A stretch of 64,000 nt of DNA, taken from assembly GCA_041391485.1 (NCBI GenBank), contig JAWKNY010000007.1, forward strand, positions 62,001 through 126,000. Direction: 5' to 3'. Source of the stretch: JACKAF01 sp041391485 (GTDB lineage: Bacteria > Bdellovibrionota > FAC87 > UBA2466 > JACKAF01). Each line of letters begins with the position of its first letter. Within the stretch, counting starts at the first letter, position 1. Shown here piece by piece: positions 56,929 to 64,000 of this stretch. The translations under genes were made by a program, and so were the position numbers. Under the pieces are notes generated by a model. It was not told the DNA's origin and ran no database searches. It worked only from the letters and a program-made list of their open reading frames with translations.

Positions 56929-58374
56929 CGAGGGTCTCCTTCAACTTTGAAATATAGTCCTGCTGCTCCCCACTCAAGTGCTCCGGCGTTTTTAGTTGGT
57001 AGTCGCTGATGCGGTTCAAAAATCTGTCGGTCGGGTTACGCATTACGTTCGCCCCATTTGGCAAGCCAAACACATACGGGGGGCTGCCCAGAGTGTCAAA
57101 GCCGAGATTGGTGTACATCCGCTTTAGAGGATCCAGGGGAGGCGAGCCGGGCGGCTCCTCCCGAGGCCCACGTTCGGCCTCCCGTTCTCGGACTACCGTT
57201 TCTACCAGATCTCGCAGCCAGCCATAACCGGGTGCTACGTGAAAGACTTCGTATTCCGGGTGCGGACCGGGCCCTCGGGGGTCCACAGGTTTGGGGGCGA
57301 GCAGGTAGAGCTGGCGGATCGGGCGCGTGCGCAGCAAGACACTCAGGCCATAATACAAATGGGCTTTTACCGCCGGTGGCGCGTGTTCGGGAATGTTGAA
57401 CCTCCCTAGCTCGGCAATCTCCAGCGCTCCAGGGGGGATGTGGCGCGTTCTAAAATCGTGGAGGGCTTTTAAGTGCTTCGTCACGTCTTTGGTCCTAAAG
57501 GACTCAATGACGTTCACCATGTAGATCTGGTGGCGGAGCATGAAAGGCTCGCCCAAAAAACCAGCGAAGTCGGGATTCTTTTCCAAATCGTAGCGCTCCG
57601 CTTGGTGCTCGGGTACGAGGGTATTGGTAAGGGCTTCCAAGGGAAGCGCTCCCCAATGATCCAAAGAACTTTTTAAACTGAAGTACCCTTCCAGCGCGAC
57701 ATCGGCTTGAAACGGGGTGAGTTGTCGAGGGAGCCGGTAGCTGGCCCAAAAATAATCGACGAGCGGGCTTTCAAAGGAAAACCTCGGAAACGGACCGTCC
57801 GGGGTCATCTCGCGATCAAAAAATGTGATTTTTACTGTCGCTCTTTTGACTTCTCCTTTTTCGTCTTTCCACTCCGCAATGACCCAGCCGGAGTCGGGAA
57901 TACTGGTGTGATCCCCTCGAAACATTTGTTGCACCAGGATGGGGTGGAGGTGGAGTTCGCGCCCCATGCGATCGGTTAAGGGTTCGAGGTTCTCATGGAC
58001 TGCCGCCCAAAGCGGAAACGAAGGCACAAAGAGAAAATCCTGTCCCCAGCCACCGGACAACCGTACCGAGGTATTGGCCGCACCGGAGGGCACGTTCATG
58101 CCTTTCATGAGGGCTACCACTTCCGGGTGGTCGTTAAGCAGTTGGTAGCGCTTCCGCACGAGGTCCACGTTGAGGCCGTGGTAATGGGGGATTCGGTTCA
58201 CCCAGTTGCGAAAGGCCCGCTCGGAATCGAAGTTTCGGTCCTGCCCCCAGCATAGAGCTGCGCCACCATTTCCGCGGGGCACGGGCCCGACGGAGTGAAC
58301 CAGTCTCGCCAGCCGGCCCGGGCCGACAGCGGGATCGCCAGACTCAGGGTTATGAACGCTAATACCGCACGCAC
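56915..58374 (-). CDS. Exported protein of unknown function, one frameshift
   Basis: About 485 residues. In the true N-terminal frame GTG 58374 (AAGGGG upstream) gives signal peptide MRAVLAFITLSLAIPLSARA; the frame changes near 58,260 and continues FDSERAFRNWVNRIPHYHG and on to the stop at 56915. The longer frame starting at 58396 encodes an unlikely N-terminus. The body is alpha/beta with many aromatics (RLPRQLTPFQADVALEGYFS; GLSVLLRTRPIRQLYLLAPK). No family recognised. Upstream partner of the TetR gene. Confidence 0.6.
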
Positions 58375-58635
58375 CCCTTGCTATAACACACCGCAAAAAG
58401 CCTAGGGGGACCTAAGATGGCTAATATGGTAACGGATGTGATATCAGTAGCTTATGATTTCAAGTTGAGTAGGCACTCAAAAATATTGACGCCTAGCGCC
58501 AGGCCGCTTAACCGATAGAAACCGGTCGCAGCGGCACGATGGGACGCCGCCTAAGTTTTCCGATCGAGGCAGGAGTGCAGGCTTTCCCGCACTGGAGAGC
58601 GAGCCCTTTTGCCTGCAGTCGCTGCGGACCGGTAA
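58375..58635. other. Noncoding gap without recognised feature
   Basis: About 260 bases between the exported-protein gene and the bcp-like gene. No convincing open frame. It must contain the promoter of the exported-protein gene and 3' ends; several GC-rich inverted repeats are present but none is a clear terminator, and a structured RNA cannot be excluded. Confidence 0.5.
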
Positions 58636-59099
58636 CTACGGCTTCGCGCTTAGAACTTCCAAGACCGCTTCGGCGTGGCCTTTCACTCGCACCTTAGGGA
58701 AGATCTTTTGATTTTCCCATCCGGTCCGATCACCACCGTCGTGCGTTCGATTCCCATGAACTTTCTTCCGTACAAGGTCTTTTGTTTCCATACTCCGTAC
58801 TTGTTGCAGACCTCGCCCTTTTCATCCGAGAGCAGCGGAAATGGAAGCTCGTACTTCTCTCGAAACTTGGCGTGCTTTTCTACGGGGTCGCGGCTGATGC
58901 CCAGCACCATAGCCTTTTTCTTTTTGATCGTAGGGAATTGATCGCGGAAGTCGCAAGCTTCCTGCGTGCACCCTCCCGTAAAGTCCTTTGGATAGAAATA
59001 AAGAACTACGCTCTTCCCCTTAAAAGAAGACAGTGAAACTTTTTTTCCAGAATCGTCCTTTAGGCTGAACGCTGGGGCCTTTTTACCTTCTTCAATCAC
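58636..59099 (-). CDS. bcp: Thioredoxin-dependent peroxiredoxin, Bcp/PrxQ type, frameshifted at the end
   Basis: About 154 residues. Start GTG 59099 with GGAGGAGAG upstream. KAPAFSLKDDSGKKVSLSSF and YFYPKDFTGGCTQEACDFRD carry the peroxidatic and resolving cysteines of the Bcp CxxxxC type. The run KGEVCNKYGVWKQKTLYGRK is typical of the family. Near 58,715 one A seems missing; the last frame reads FPKVRVKGHAEAVLEVL and stops at 58636. Reduces peroxides with electrons from thioredoxin in the cytoplasm. Confidence 0.92.
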
Positions 59100-59266
59100 G
59101 AGTGCTCTCCTCCAAAAAAGTTCTCTGACATTACCACGCGGCAAAGAGAAGGCAACGGCGCGTCCTACTCGACGGTCATTAACTTTAAGTATCGCACCCA
59201 TAACCTAATACAAATGGTTCGTGCTCCGGTGAAGGGCTAGAGTGGATCTTGGGTAGGGGGCCAGAG

Positions 59267-60332
59267 ATGCAGTCCGAAATAGAAAAGAATTTTCCTAGAA
59301 TTCAAAACCTCGTTCATCGAACACCGCTTGTGGAAGCGCCAACGCCAGTGCACGCGCTGTCGGGGTTAGGAAAGTATTGGGGCCACCCTTCCTTGTATGT
59401 GAAGCGAGAAGATCAAACCCACTCGATCTACGGCGGTAACAAGGTGCGTAATCTTGAGTTTGTATTGGGGGAGGCAAAAGCTCGGGGCGCAAGAAACGTC
59501 CTGACGCTGGTGCCCTACGGCTCGAATTTTACGGCGGCCCTCGCGCTTCACGGAAAACGTTTGGGCTTGGGTGTTCAACTCACGCAGTTCGTGGCGCAAC
59601 GAAATCCCCAGATAGAAAAGCACGTGGAGTTTTGTGAGGACCAAGAGGCCAGCATCATCAACTACACGGGAACATCCGGCCCTGTCTTCGCTGGTCTCAA
59701 AGCGAGCACGCAGCTACTCGGTAGTCGCTTCGGAGGCCCGCAGTATTACTGGATTACTCCCGGGGCCTCCAGCCTCCTCGGTGCTCTGGGGCACGCCAAC
59801 GCTTATCTGGAGTTTTTGTCCCAACGGCGCGAGCAGGGAATTCCCGATCCCGATTTTGTCGTCGTGGGAACGGGGACCTGTGGCACGCTAGCCGGTTTGG
59901 TGGCTGGCGCCATCGTGTCCGGGTCCCAAACCCAGTTCATTGGGGTTCGCTGCGCGGAAAAAATTGTTTGTTACCCCGGTCGCGTGCGCCGACTGGCGGC
60001 CAAGGTCGTGCGGTATTTGACAGGGAAAAACCCGACTACGGCGCTGCCTTTTAAGATCGTCGATGTTCCCAGTTCGACGGGGTACGCCGTCCCCTGTCCG
60101 GAGTCCTTTGAGGTGATGCGCACGTTCTCTGAACTTGAGGGCATCTCACTTGATACGACGTATACCGCAAGGTGGGGCTCTTTTGGAGCAGGCTTTAACG
60201 TCGAACGAGTTTAGCGGGAGGCATGTTCTCTATTGGCATACGTACTGTCCCAACGTTCAAAACTGGAACGCCGAATCCATTGACCGTGTGCTCATAAAAA
60301 GATCTCAAGGGGTAGCTCATGCCGTTGCCTAA
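59267..60332 (+). CDS. PLP-dependent D-cysteine desulfhydrase/ACC deaminase-family enzyme, frameshifted
   Basis: About 354 residues of fold type II PLP enzymes. The Schiff-base lysine lies in IYGGNKVRNLEFVLGEAKAR, the typical family motif; ALHGKRLGLGVQL and VVVGTGTCGTLAGLVAGA (phosphate-binding Gly loop) follow. Substrate could be D-cysteine or a related beta-substituted amino acid. Start at ATG 59267. The frame changes near 60,170 and continues ALLEQALTSNEFSGRHVLYW to 60332, overlapping the next gene's start by 14 bases. Confidence 0.85.
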
Positions 60333-60894
60333 TATTGAAACCATTTACCTAAGTGCCGTTGTCTCCCTCGTTCTCTTCGCCGTAATCGGAGTGTTTGATG
60401 GAGTCTACTACCACCTCTACCGCTACAACCTGCAATCGCATCCGGAGGCGCGTCTAGAGCACTGGATCCACACTCTGCGCGCCTTCGTTTTTGCGGCCTT
60501 CTCCTTTCTGATATTTGTGGTGAATGCGGCCGGCAAACTCTTGTGGGTAGCGGTGGCCTTGGTGGCCTTGGACCTGGTGTTGGAGGCGATCGATATTCTC
60601 GTTGAGAAAGAAGCCCGCGCCAAGCTGGGCGGCATTTCCAGTGGTGAGTCTCTCGTTCACATCCTGGCAACCGCGTGCAAGAGTGTGGCGCTAGCACTGA
60701 TGGCAGTCGCAAAACCAATCTCCGCGTGGAAGTTAAGTGCGCCCTTGCTTCTGGATCCGTACCCGATGTTTGTGATCCTTTCAGGTACGGTGTTCAGTGT
60801 TTCAACGGCGGTAGGTGGGATCGCGCAGATCGCACTCATGAAACCCATCAAGTCGAAGTCGACGGTGTTGCTTCTCGCCTTAGGTGGGAGGTAG
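60319..60894 (+). CDS. Four-helix integral membrane protein of unknown function
   Basis: A 191-residue protein with four or five hydrophobic helices: IYLSAVVSLVLFAVIGVFDG, AFVFAAFSFLIFVVNAAG, LWVAVALVALDLVLEAIDIL, ILATACKSVALALMAVAKP. Cytoplasmic loop holds HPEARLEHWIHTLRA. It overlaps the PLP enzyme gene and converges on the PPOX gene (47-base overlap of 3' ends). No family recognised. Confidence 0.7.
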   Translation: MPLPNIETIYLSAVVSLVLFAVIGVFDGVYYHLYRYNLQSHPEARLEHWIHTLRAFVFAAFSFLIFVVNAAGKLLWVAVALVALDLVLEAIDILVEKEARAKLGGISSGESLVHILATACKSVALALMAVAKPISAWKLSAPLLLDPYPMFVILSGTVFSVSTAVGGIAQIALMKPIKSKSTVLLLALGGR

Positions 60895-61369
60895 TGGCGC
60901 CCAGATGCACGGGTTCGTAGCGATCAAACTCAATGTCGCGCACGAATTCGAGTTTGCCCCAGAGAGAAGCGTAGCCGCGGGTAAAACGTAGAAAGCGGGT
61001 GCGTTTTCTCCAGCGGGCAATTTCGGCTTTCGTTGCGGGGCGCCGGCCCACGGTGCGACCGTAGAGTCGGATCGCGGGCCACTGTGAAAACCGGCCACGG
61101 ACTAGGGAGGCGGTCCAGAAACCCAGGCGGCTGTTGACCGCTAAAATGCAAACGCGATCGTGGGCCGCCAAGTTTTGGCGGGTTTGCCGAGTAAAAATCT
61201 CAAAGTAACAACCACGCGGCTCTTTTCGATCTAGTAGCAAGGAAGCGATGGGGGCGACGTTTGGTTGCCCCTGCTTGTCCACAGTTGCGACGGCAAAATG
61301 AAGCGAACTTTTGAAACTCGTCCCAAAGACCCTGCGGATTTCTTTCCACTCAGAATGCGTTATTTTCAC
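60848..61369 (-). CDS. Pyridoxamine 5'-phosphate oxidase-like (PPOX) flavin/heme-binding protein
   Basis: A 173-residue PPOX-fold protein: KSSLHFAVATVDKQGQPNVA followed by the usual barrel strands (YFEIFTRQTRQNLAAHDRVC, RLGFWTASLVRGRFSQWPAI). Such proteins bind FMN, F420 or heme and reduce small substrates; no PNPOx active-site pattern is obvious. Intact; ATG 61369. It faces the peroxiredoxin-glutaredoxin gene across a 151-base gap that holds a near-perfect palindrome. Confidence 0.82.
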   Translation of the reverse strand: MKITHSEWKEIRRVFGTSFKSSLHFAVATVDKQGQPNVAPIASLLLDRKEPRGCYFEIFTRQTRQNLAAHDRVCILAVNSRLGFWTASLVRGRFSQWPAIRLYGRTVGRRPATKAEIARWRKRTRFLRFTRGYASLWGKLEFVRDIEFDRYEPVHLGATTSHLRREATPSTST

Positions 61370-61428
61370 CCGCCCTTCATACCACAGGCCTCCCCCCAGG
61401 CTGAAATATTGATTTTTACTATGAGTGT

Positions 61429-61452
61429 ATAGATTTAATCGATTTTATCTAT
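61429..61452. promoter_or_regulatory. Near-perfect 24-base palindrome upstream of the peroxiredoxin-glutaredoxin gene
   Basis: ATAGATTTAATC is followed by GATTTTATCTAT, the reverse complement with two mismatches. The ATAG...CTAT ends resemble half sites of peroxide-responsive OxyR boxes, and it lies 69 bases before the start of a peroxide-reducing enzyme gene. A fixed role cannot be assigned without binding data. Confidence 0.55.
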
Positions 61453-61520
61453 GTGGAGGAATCCCCGACAATAAAGGTGTGGGGCGAGGTCCCCCGGTTA
61501 AATAAAAGAAGGAGTTTGTC

Positions 61521-62252
61521 ATGTTAGAGAATAAAGAAGGTCAACGAGTTCCGGAAGTGGTGTTCAGAACGCGCTTCCAGGGAGATTGGAAGAGCGTTTC
61601 AACAAAGGATCTTTTTGCGGGAAAAAAAGTCGTCGTTTTCTCACTTCCCGGAGCGTTCACGCCGACTTGTTCCTCCACCCATCTACCCCGCTACAACGAG
61701 TTGGCGGCCGTCTTTAAGCAGCATGGAGTCGATGACATCATTTGCATTTCCGTAAATGACGGCTTTGTCATGGAGTCCTGGGCAAAGGACCAACACGCCG
61801 ACAACATCACCATTATTCCTGACGGGAATGGGGAATTCACGGATGGGATGGGAATGCTCGTGGATAAGTCCGATCTGGGTTTTGGAAAACGTTCGTGGCG
61901 CTATTCGATGCTCGTCGATGACGGTGTGGTAACGAAGATGTTCATCGAACCTCAAAAGCCAGGCGATCCTTTTGAAGTATCCGACGCTGATACGATGTTA
62001 CGACACCTGGCACCGGAAGCAAAACTTCCCGCTGAGGTGACCATTATCTCCAAGCCCGGTTGTGCCTTTTGCATTGGTGCCAAGAAGCTCTTGCAGGAGC
62101 ACGGTTATGTTTACGAGGAGATCTCCTTACAAGGAGGTATTTCGTATAAGACTCTACGTAACCTGACGGGGCAGGCGACAGCGCCGCAGATCTTTATTAA
62201 CGGCGAGCACATCCGAGGTCTGGATGGCTTAAAGGCCTACTTTGCGAAGTAA
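61521..62252 (+). CDS. Peroxiredoxin 5-glutaredoxin fusion (hybrid Prx)
   Basis: A 243-residue fusion. N-terminal Prx5 domain: SLPGAFTPTCSSTHLPRYNE with the peroxidatic Cys50. C-terminal glutaredoxin domain: SKPGCAFCIGAKKLLQEHGY with the CAFC pair Cys181/Cys184 and GQATAPQIFINGEHIRG (glutathione site). This hybrid (as in Haemophilus and cyanobacteria) reduces peroxides with electrons passed from glutathione within one chain. GAAGGAG precedes ATG; a strong terminator follows. The upstream palindrome may place it under peroxide control. Confidence 0.95.
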   Translation: MLENKEGQRVPEVVFRTRFQGDWKSVSTKDLFAGKKVVVFSLPGAFTPTCSSTHLPRYNELAAVFKQHGVDDIICISVNDGFVMESWAKDQHADNITIIPDGNGEFTDGMGMLVDKSDLGFGKRSWRYSMLVDDGVVTKMFIEPQKPGDPFEVSDADTMLRHLAPEAKLPAEVTIISKPGCAFCIGAKKLLQEHGYVYEEISLQGGISYKTLRNLTGQATAPQIFINGEHIRGLDGLKAYFAK

Positions 62253-62258
62253 TTGCCA

Positions 62259-62290
62259 CTGCCCGCCCTAGTGAGGGCGGGCAGTTTTCC
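62259..62290 (+). terminator. Rho-independent terminator after the peroxiredoxin-glutaredoxin gene
   Basis: Perfect 11-base-pair stem (CTGCCCGCCCT / AGGGCGGGCAG) with loop AGTG, followed by TTTTCCTCTCTTT. It lies seven bases after the stop codon. Confidence 0.95.
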
Positions 62291-62406
62291 TCTCTTTGGG
62301 TCATAACGTCCCATCTCATCCAGCAAATCCAAGAGTCTGTGCCCAGTGAGGTGGCACGTGGGTTGCAAAACTAACTCTTGTTTGTTGGCGCAATTTGGGA
62401 GGAAAG

Positions 62407-62823
62407 GTGAAGACGCGAGCGGCTACACGTACGAATAAGGCCCGCGTTGCCATCGTCGATGACAGTTTCGACATGAGAGAGTTACTGCAGGAGTACCTGA
62501 GTGGGTGTGGAATTGAGGCGATAGGTTTTGAGGGCGTGTCGGAGGCGCTTGAGTTTCTCACCTCTGCCAAGAGTCGTTCCATCAAGCTGGTGCTCTGTGA
62601 TCTAAACTTTCCTGAACAAAGTGGCCTTGTTCTGCTGCGCAGAATGCGGACACTTCATCCCGAGATTCCAGTTATCTTAATGTCAGCTTTTGCGGATCGT
62701 TCGGCCGTCGACCGCATGCGCTCCGAGGGTGCTGCTGCCTACGTAAACAAAACGGACGGGCTGGGCCCCGTCTTGGGCGCCATTGAGCGCGGGCTAGCGT
62801 TTTCCGGCGCCCCCTCTAGATGA
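62407..62823 (+). CDS. Single-domain response regulator (CheY-like receiver)
   Basis: A 138-residue receiver protein with no output domain. Acidic pocket DD in VAIVDDSFDMRELLQEYLSG, phosphoryl Asp in LVLCDLNFPEQSGLVLLRRM, switch Ser in PVILMSAFADRSAVDR and Lys in AAAYVNKTDGLG. Start at GTG 62407 since GGGAGGAAAG precedes it. It converges on the histidine kinase gene (85-base overlap of 3' ends) and is probably phosphorylated by it. Confidence 0.9.
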   Translation: MKTRAATRTNKARVAIVDDSFDMRELLQEYLSGCGIEAIGFEGVSEALEFLTSAKSRSIKLVLCDLNFPEQSGLVLLRRMRTLHPEIPVILMSAFADRSAVDRMRSEGAAAYVNKTDGLGPVLGAIERGLAFSGAPSR

Positions 62824-64000
62824 TGTTTTGGAATCCGAATCACAAAGCGGGTGTGTTCGCTCTCGGTATCAAGAGATAAGTTTCCGTTGTGCGCATTCAC
62901 GATGGAACGGGCAATACTTAGTCCCAGACCGGTCCCGTCTCCTAGAGGCTTCGTTGTAAAGAAGGGTTCCATCATGTGTTTGCGAACGCCTTCGGGAATT
63001 CCATCGCCGCTATCGGTAACGGAGATCTCCACGTCTGTACCGAGATCTTCAACGTCCACCCGGATCCAAGGGTTGGGAAGATCTCGAACGGCATCACAAG
63101 CGTTATTCAAAAGGTTAACCAATGCCTGCGCGAGCTGTGTGCTGCGGCACTCAACAATAAGCTTAGGATCAATGTCTTTCGCGATAAGATCAATGCCGTG
63201 CCGCCTGAAACGCTCGGACGAAAAGGCATAAATATCGGCCAGTAAATTCGCTAGGCGTTCTTCTCGAAACGGATCTTTGGAGCCGTCTCTGGAAAAAGAA
63301 AGTATCCCTCGAATGATGCGGGTCATGCGATCGGCCTCGTTTCGGATCGTCTGCGAAACCTTGATCAGTGTCGCCTTTTCGGGCGTTGCGCGCTCTGCCT
63401 GACTCTCAAGCACTTCCATGCGTCCTCGGATGGTGGCGATGGGCGGCCCCAGCTCGTGCGCGATGCCGGCCGCCATCTCTCCGAGCGCCGCCATCTTCTC
63501 GGCGTGTATCAAGCGTGCGCGTTCCTGTTGTAGTCTTTCCTCGGCCTCACGTTTGGCGGAAATATCTTCGGTAATTCCCATGATGTGCTTAAGGACCTTG
63601 GCTTCGTCCCTTACCGGAACAAACCGAGCGCTAAACGTGGACACGCGCTCTTGTACTTTCGTTTGGTATTCGAATGAGAGGGTGTCGCCATTGACTGACT
63701 GATGAAAGAATTCCTGCACCCTTGCGTGGTGTTCCTTGGGAACCAATCTAAGGTGTGTTTTGCCGATAGCCTCATTTTCGCAATTGAATCCCATCATACG
63801 CAGCCCTGCCGCATTGATCGCCGTAATGGTCCCTTCCAAATCAATCTCGTAAATGCAAAAGGGGGCGTTTTGAATAAGTAGTCTCTGTCTTTTTTCGCTG
63901 GAGCGTAGTCCTCTCTCCGCGCGTACCCGCTCTGAGATGTCATGAACGATGCCGGTGAAGTAAGATTGTCCATTGAGCTTAAATTCACTGATCGCGAGGT
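62739..64000 (-). CDS. PAS-domain sensor histidine kinase, N-terminal part beyond the window
   Basis: At least 420 residues visible; the frame is open to the last base and continues upstream of the window. Two PAS/PAC units (IGKTHLRLVPKEHHARVQEF; RFVPVRDEAKVLKHIMGITE) are followed by the H-box AALGEMAAGIAHELGPPIAT (His auto-phosphorylation site), ATP-binding N-box ALVNLLNNACDAVRD, G1 VTDSGDGIPEGV, F-box PFFTT and G2 GDGTGLGLSIARS. It is a complete catalytic core of a hybrid-free kinase, likely cytoplasmic or membrane-anchored. Its C-terminal 28 residues overlap the receiver gene. Confidence 0.9.
   Translation of the reverse strand, partial: LAISEFKLNGQSYFTGIVHDISERVRAERGLRSSEKRQRLLIQNAPFCIYEIDLEGTITAINAAGLRMMGFNCENEAIGKTHLRLVPKEHHARVQEFFHQSVNGDTLSFEYQTKVQERVSTFSARFVPVRDEAKVLKHIMGITEDISAKREAEERLQQERARLIHAEKMAALGEMAAGIAHELGPPIATIRGRMEVLESQAERATPEKATLIKVSQTIRNEADRMTRIIRGILSFSRDGSKDPFREERLANLLADIYAFSSERFRRHGIDLIAKDIDPKLIVECRSTQLAQALVNLLNNACDAVRDLPNPWIRVDVEDLGTDVEISVTDSGDGIPEGVRKHMMEPFFTTKPLGDGTGLGLSIARSIVNAHNGNLSLDTESEHTRFVIRIPKHHLEGAPENASPRSMAPKTGPSPSVLFT

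Noticed and set aside
58400..58680. Possible small RNA or open frame between the exported protein gene and bcp
   Set aside because: GC-rich repeats exist but no promoter-terminator pair or coding frame could be supported.
59249..59266. TTG start for the PLP enzyme gene
   Set aside because: ATG 59267 with GGGGG upstream is in the same frame and gives the normal N-terminus.
1..64000. tRNA, rRNA and CRISPR features
   Set aside because: No tRNA T-loop with matching acceptor arms, no rRNA core sequences and no short spaced direct repeats were found by eye.

Overview
The window reads as chromosomal DNA of a Gram-negative, heterotrophic bacterium with an elaborate envelope. It contains outer-membrane and LolA-like proteins, more than a dozen exported proteins of unknown function, MscS, CorA, GDT1 and Nramp-type membrane proteins, a bestrophin homologue, an exported GH15 glycosidase and peroxide-detoxifying enzymes. 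The gene mix (many small exported proteins of unknown function, MtfA peptidase, secreted FG-GAP repeats) would fit a Bdellovibrionota-like or deltaproteobacterial lineage, but no rRNA or other marker gene is present, so this is inference. No tRNA, rRNA, insertion sequence, integrase, prophage or CRISPR array was seen. Genes lie on both strands in short operons, often with 1-4 base overlaps.

A dominant feature of the sequence is frameshifts. Many genes that are plainly coding switch frame one to five times, often at homopolymers, without in-frame decay. They cluster at about 7.2-15.3 kb, 18.8-20 kb, 29.2 kb, 37 kb, 39.4-41 kb and 46-52 kb, while neighbours (15.3-18.8, 21.8-27, 30-36.8, 41.8-46.2, 52-58 kb) are nearly intact. 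I read this mostly as uncorrected sequencing error and annotated each gene over its whole reconstructed span. True decay of some genes cannot be excluded.

Layout. 0-7.2 kb: end of a TauE/SafE exporter, a DEAD-box RNA helicase, an ArsR-SRPBCC-VOC operon, zinc alcohol dehydrogenase, OsmC, a ketoacyl synthase with an odd exported-looking N-terminus, and a secreted Cys-rich tandem-repeat protein. 7.2-14.2 kb: accessory block of frameshifted genes, including a large AAA+ ATPase with a signal-peptide-like start and a coupled partner gene. 14.2-18.8 kb: an ABC permease / LolA-like protein / beta-barrel / ATPase operon facing a TetR regulator across a perfect inverted repeat. 18.8-25.7 kb: glycosyltransferase, quinone oxidoreductase, DUF938 methyltransferase, a redoxin-cytochrome c-copper monooxygenase fusion and secreted proteins. 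25.7-31 kb: MarC transporter and a three-gene unit ending in a giant membrane AAA-type NTPase overlapping an MscS channel. 31-38 kb: GH15 glucoamylase, LysR regulator, a hibernation factor-carbonic anhydrase-bestrophin operon, an exported tyrosine phosphatase, a DUF2867 NAD(P)-binding protein and a DUF2231-like membrane protein. 38-46.2 kb: exported membrane protein, FG-GAP repeat protein, coiled-coil protein, GDT1 transporter, HxlR-monooxygenase pair, Nramp-like transporter and an FMN glutamate-synthase-type protein. 46.3-53.7 kb: methyltransferase/LysR pair, exported HD phosphohydrolase, an ECF sigma-membrane protein-methyltransferase-MtfA run, a spondin-domain protein and CorA. 53.7-64 kb: secreted proteins, a DUF4442 thioesterase, TetR, Bcp peroxiredoxin, a PLP-dependent desulfhydrase, a PPOX protein, a peroxiredoxin-glutaredoxin fusion, a receiver protein and a PAS histidine kinase cut by the window end.

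The most unusual systems are the membrane NTPase-MscS pair, the exported-looking AAA+ ATPase pair, the ABC/LolA/barrel operon with its operator, and the carbonic anhydrase-bestrophin overlap.
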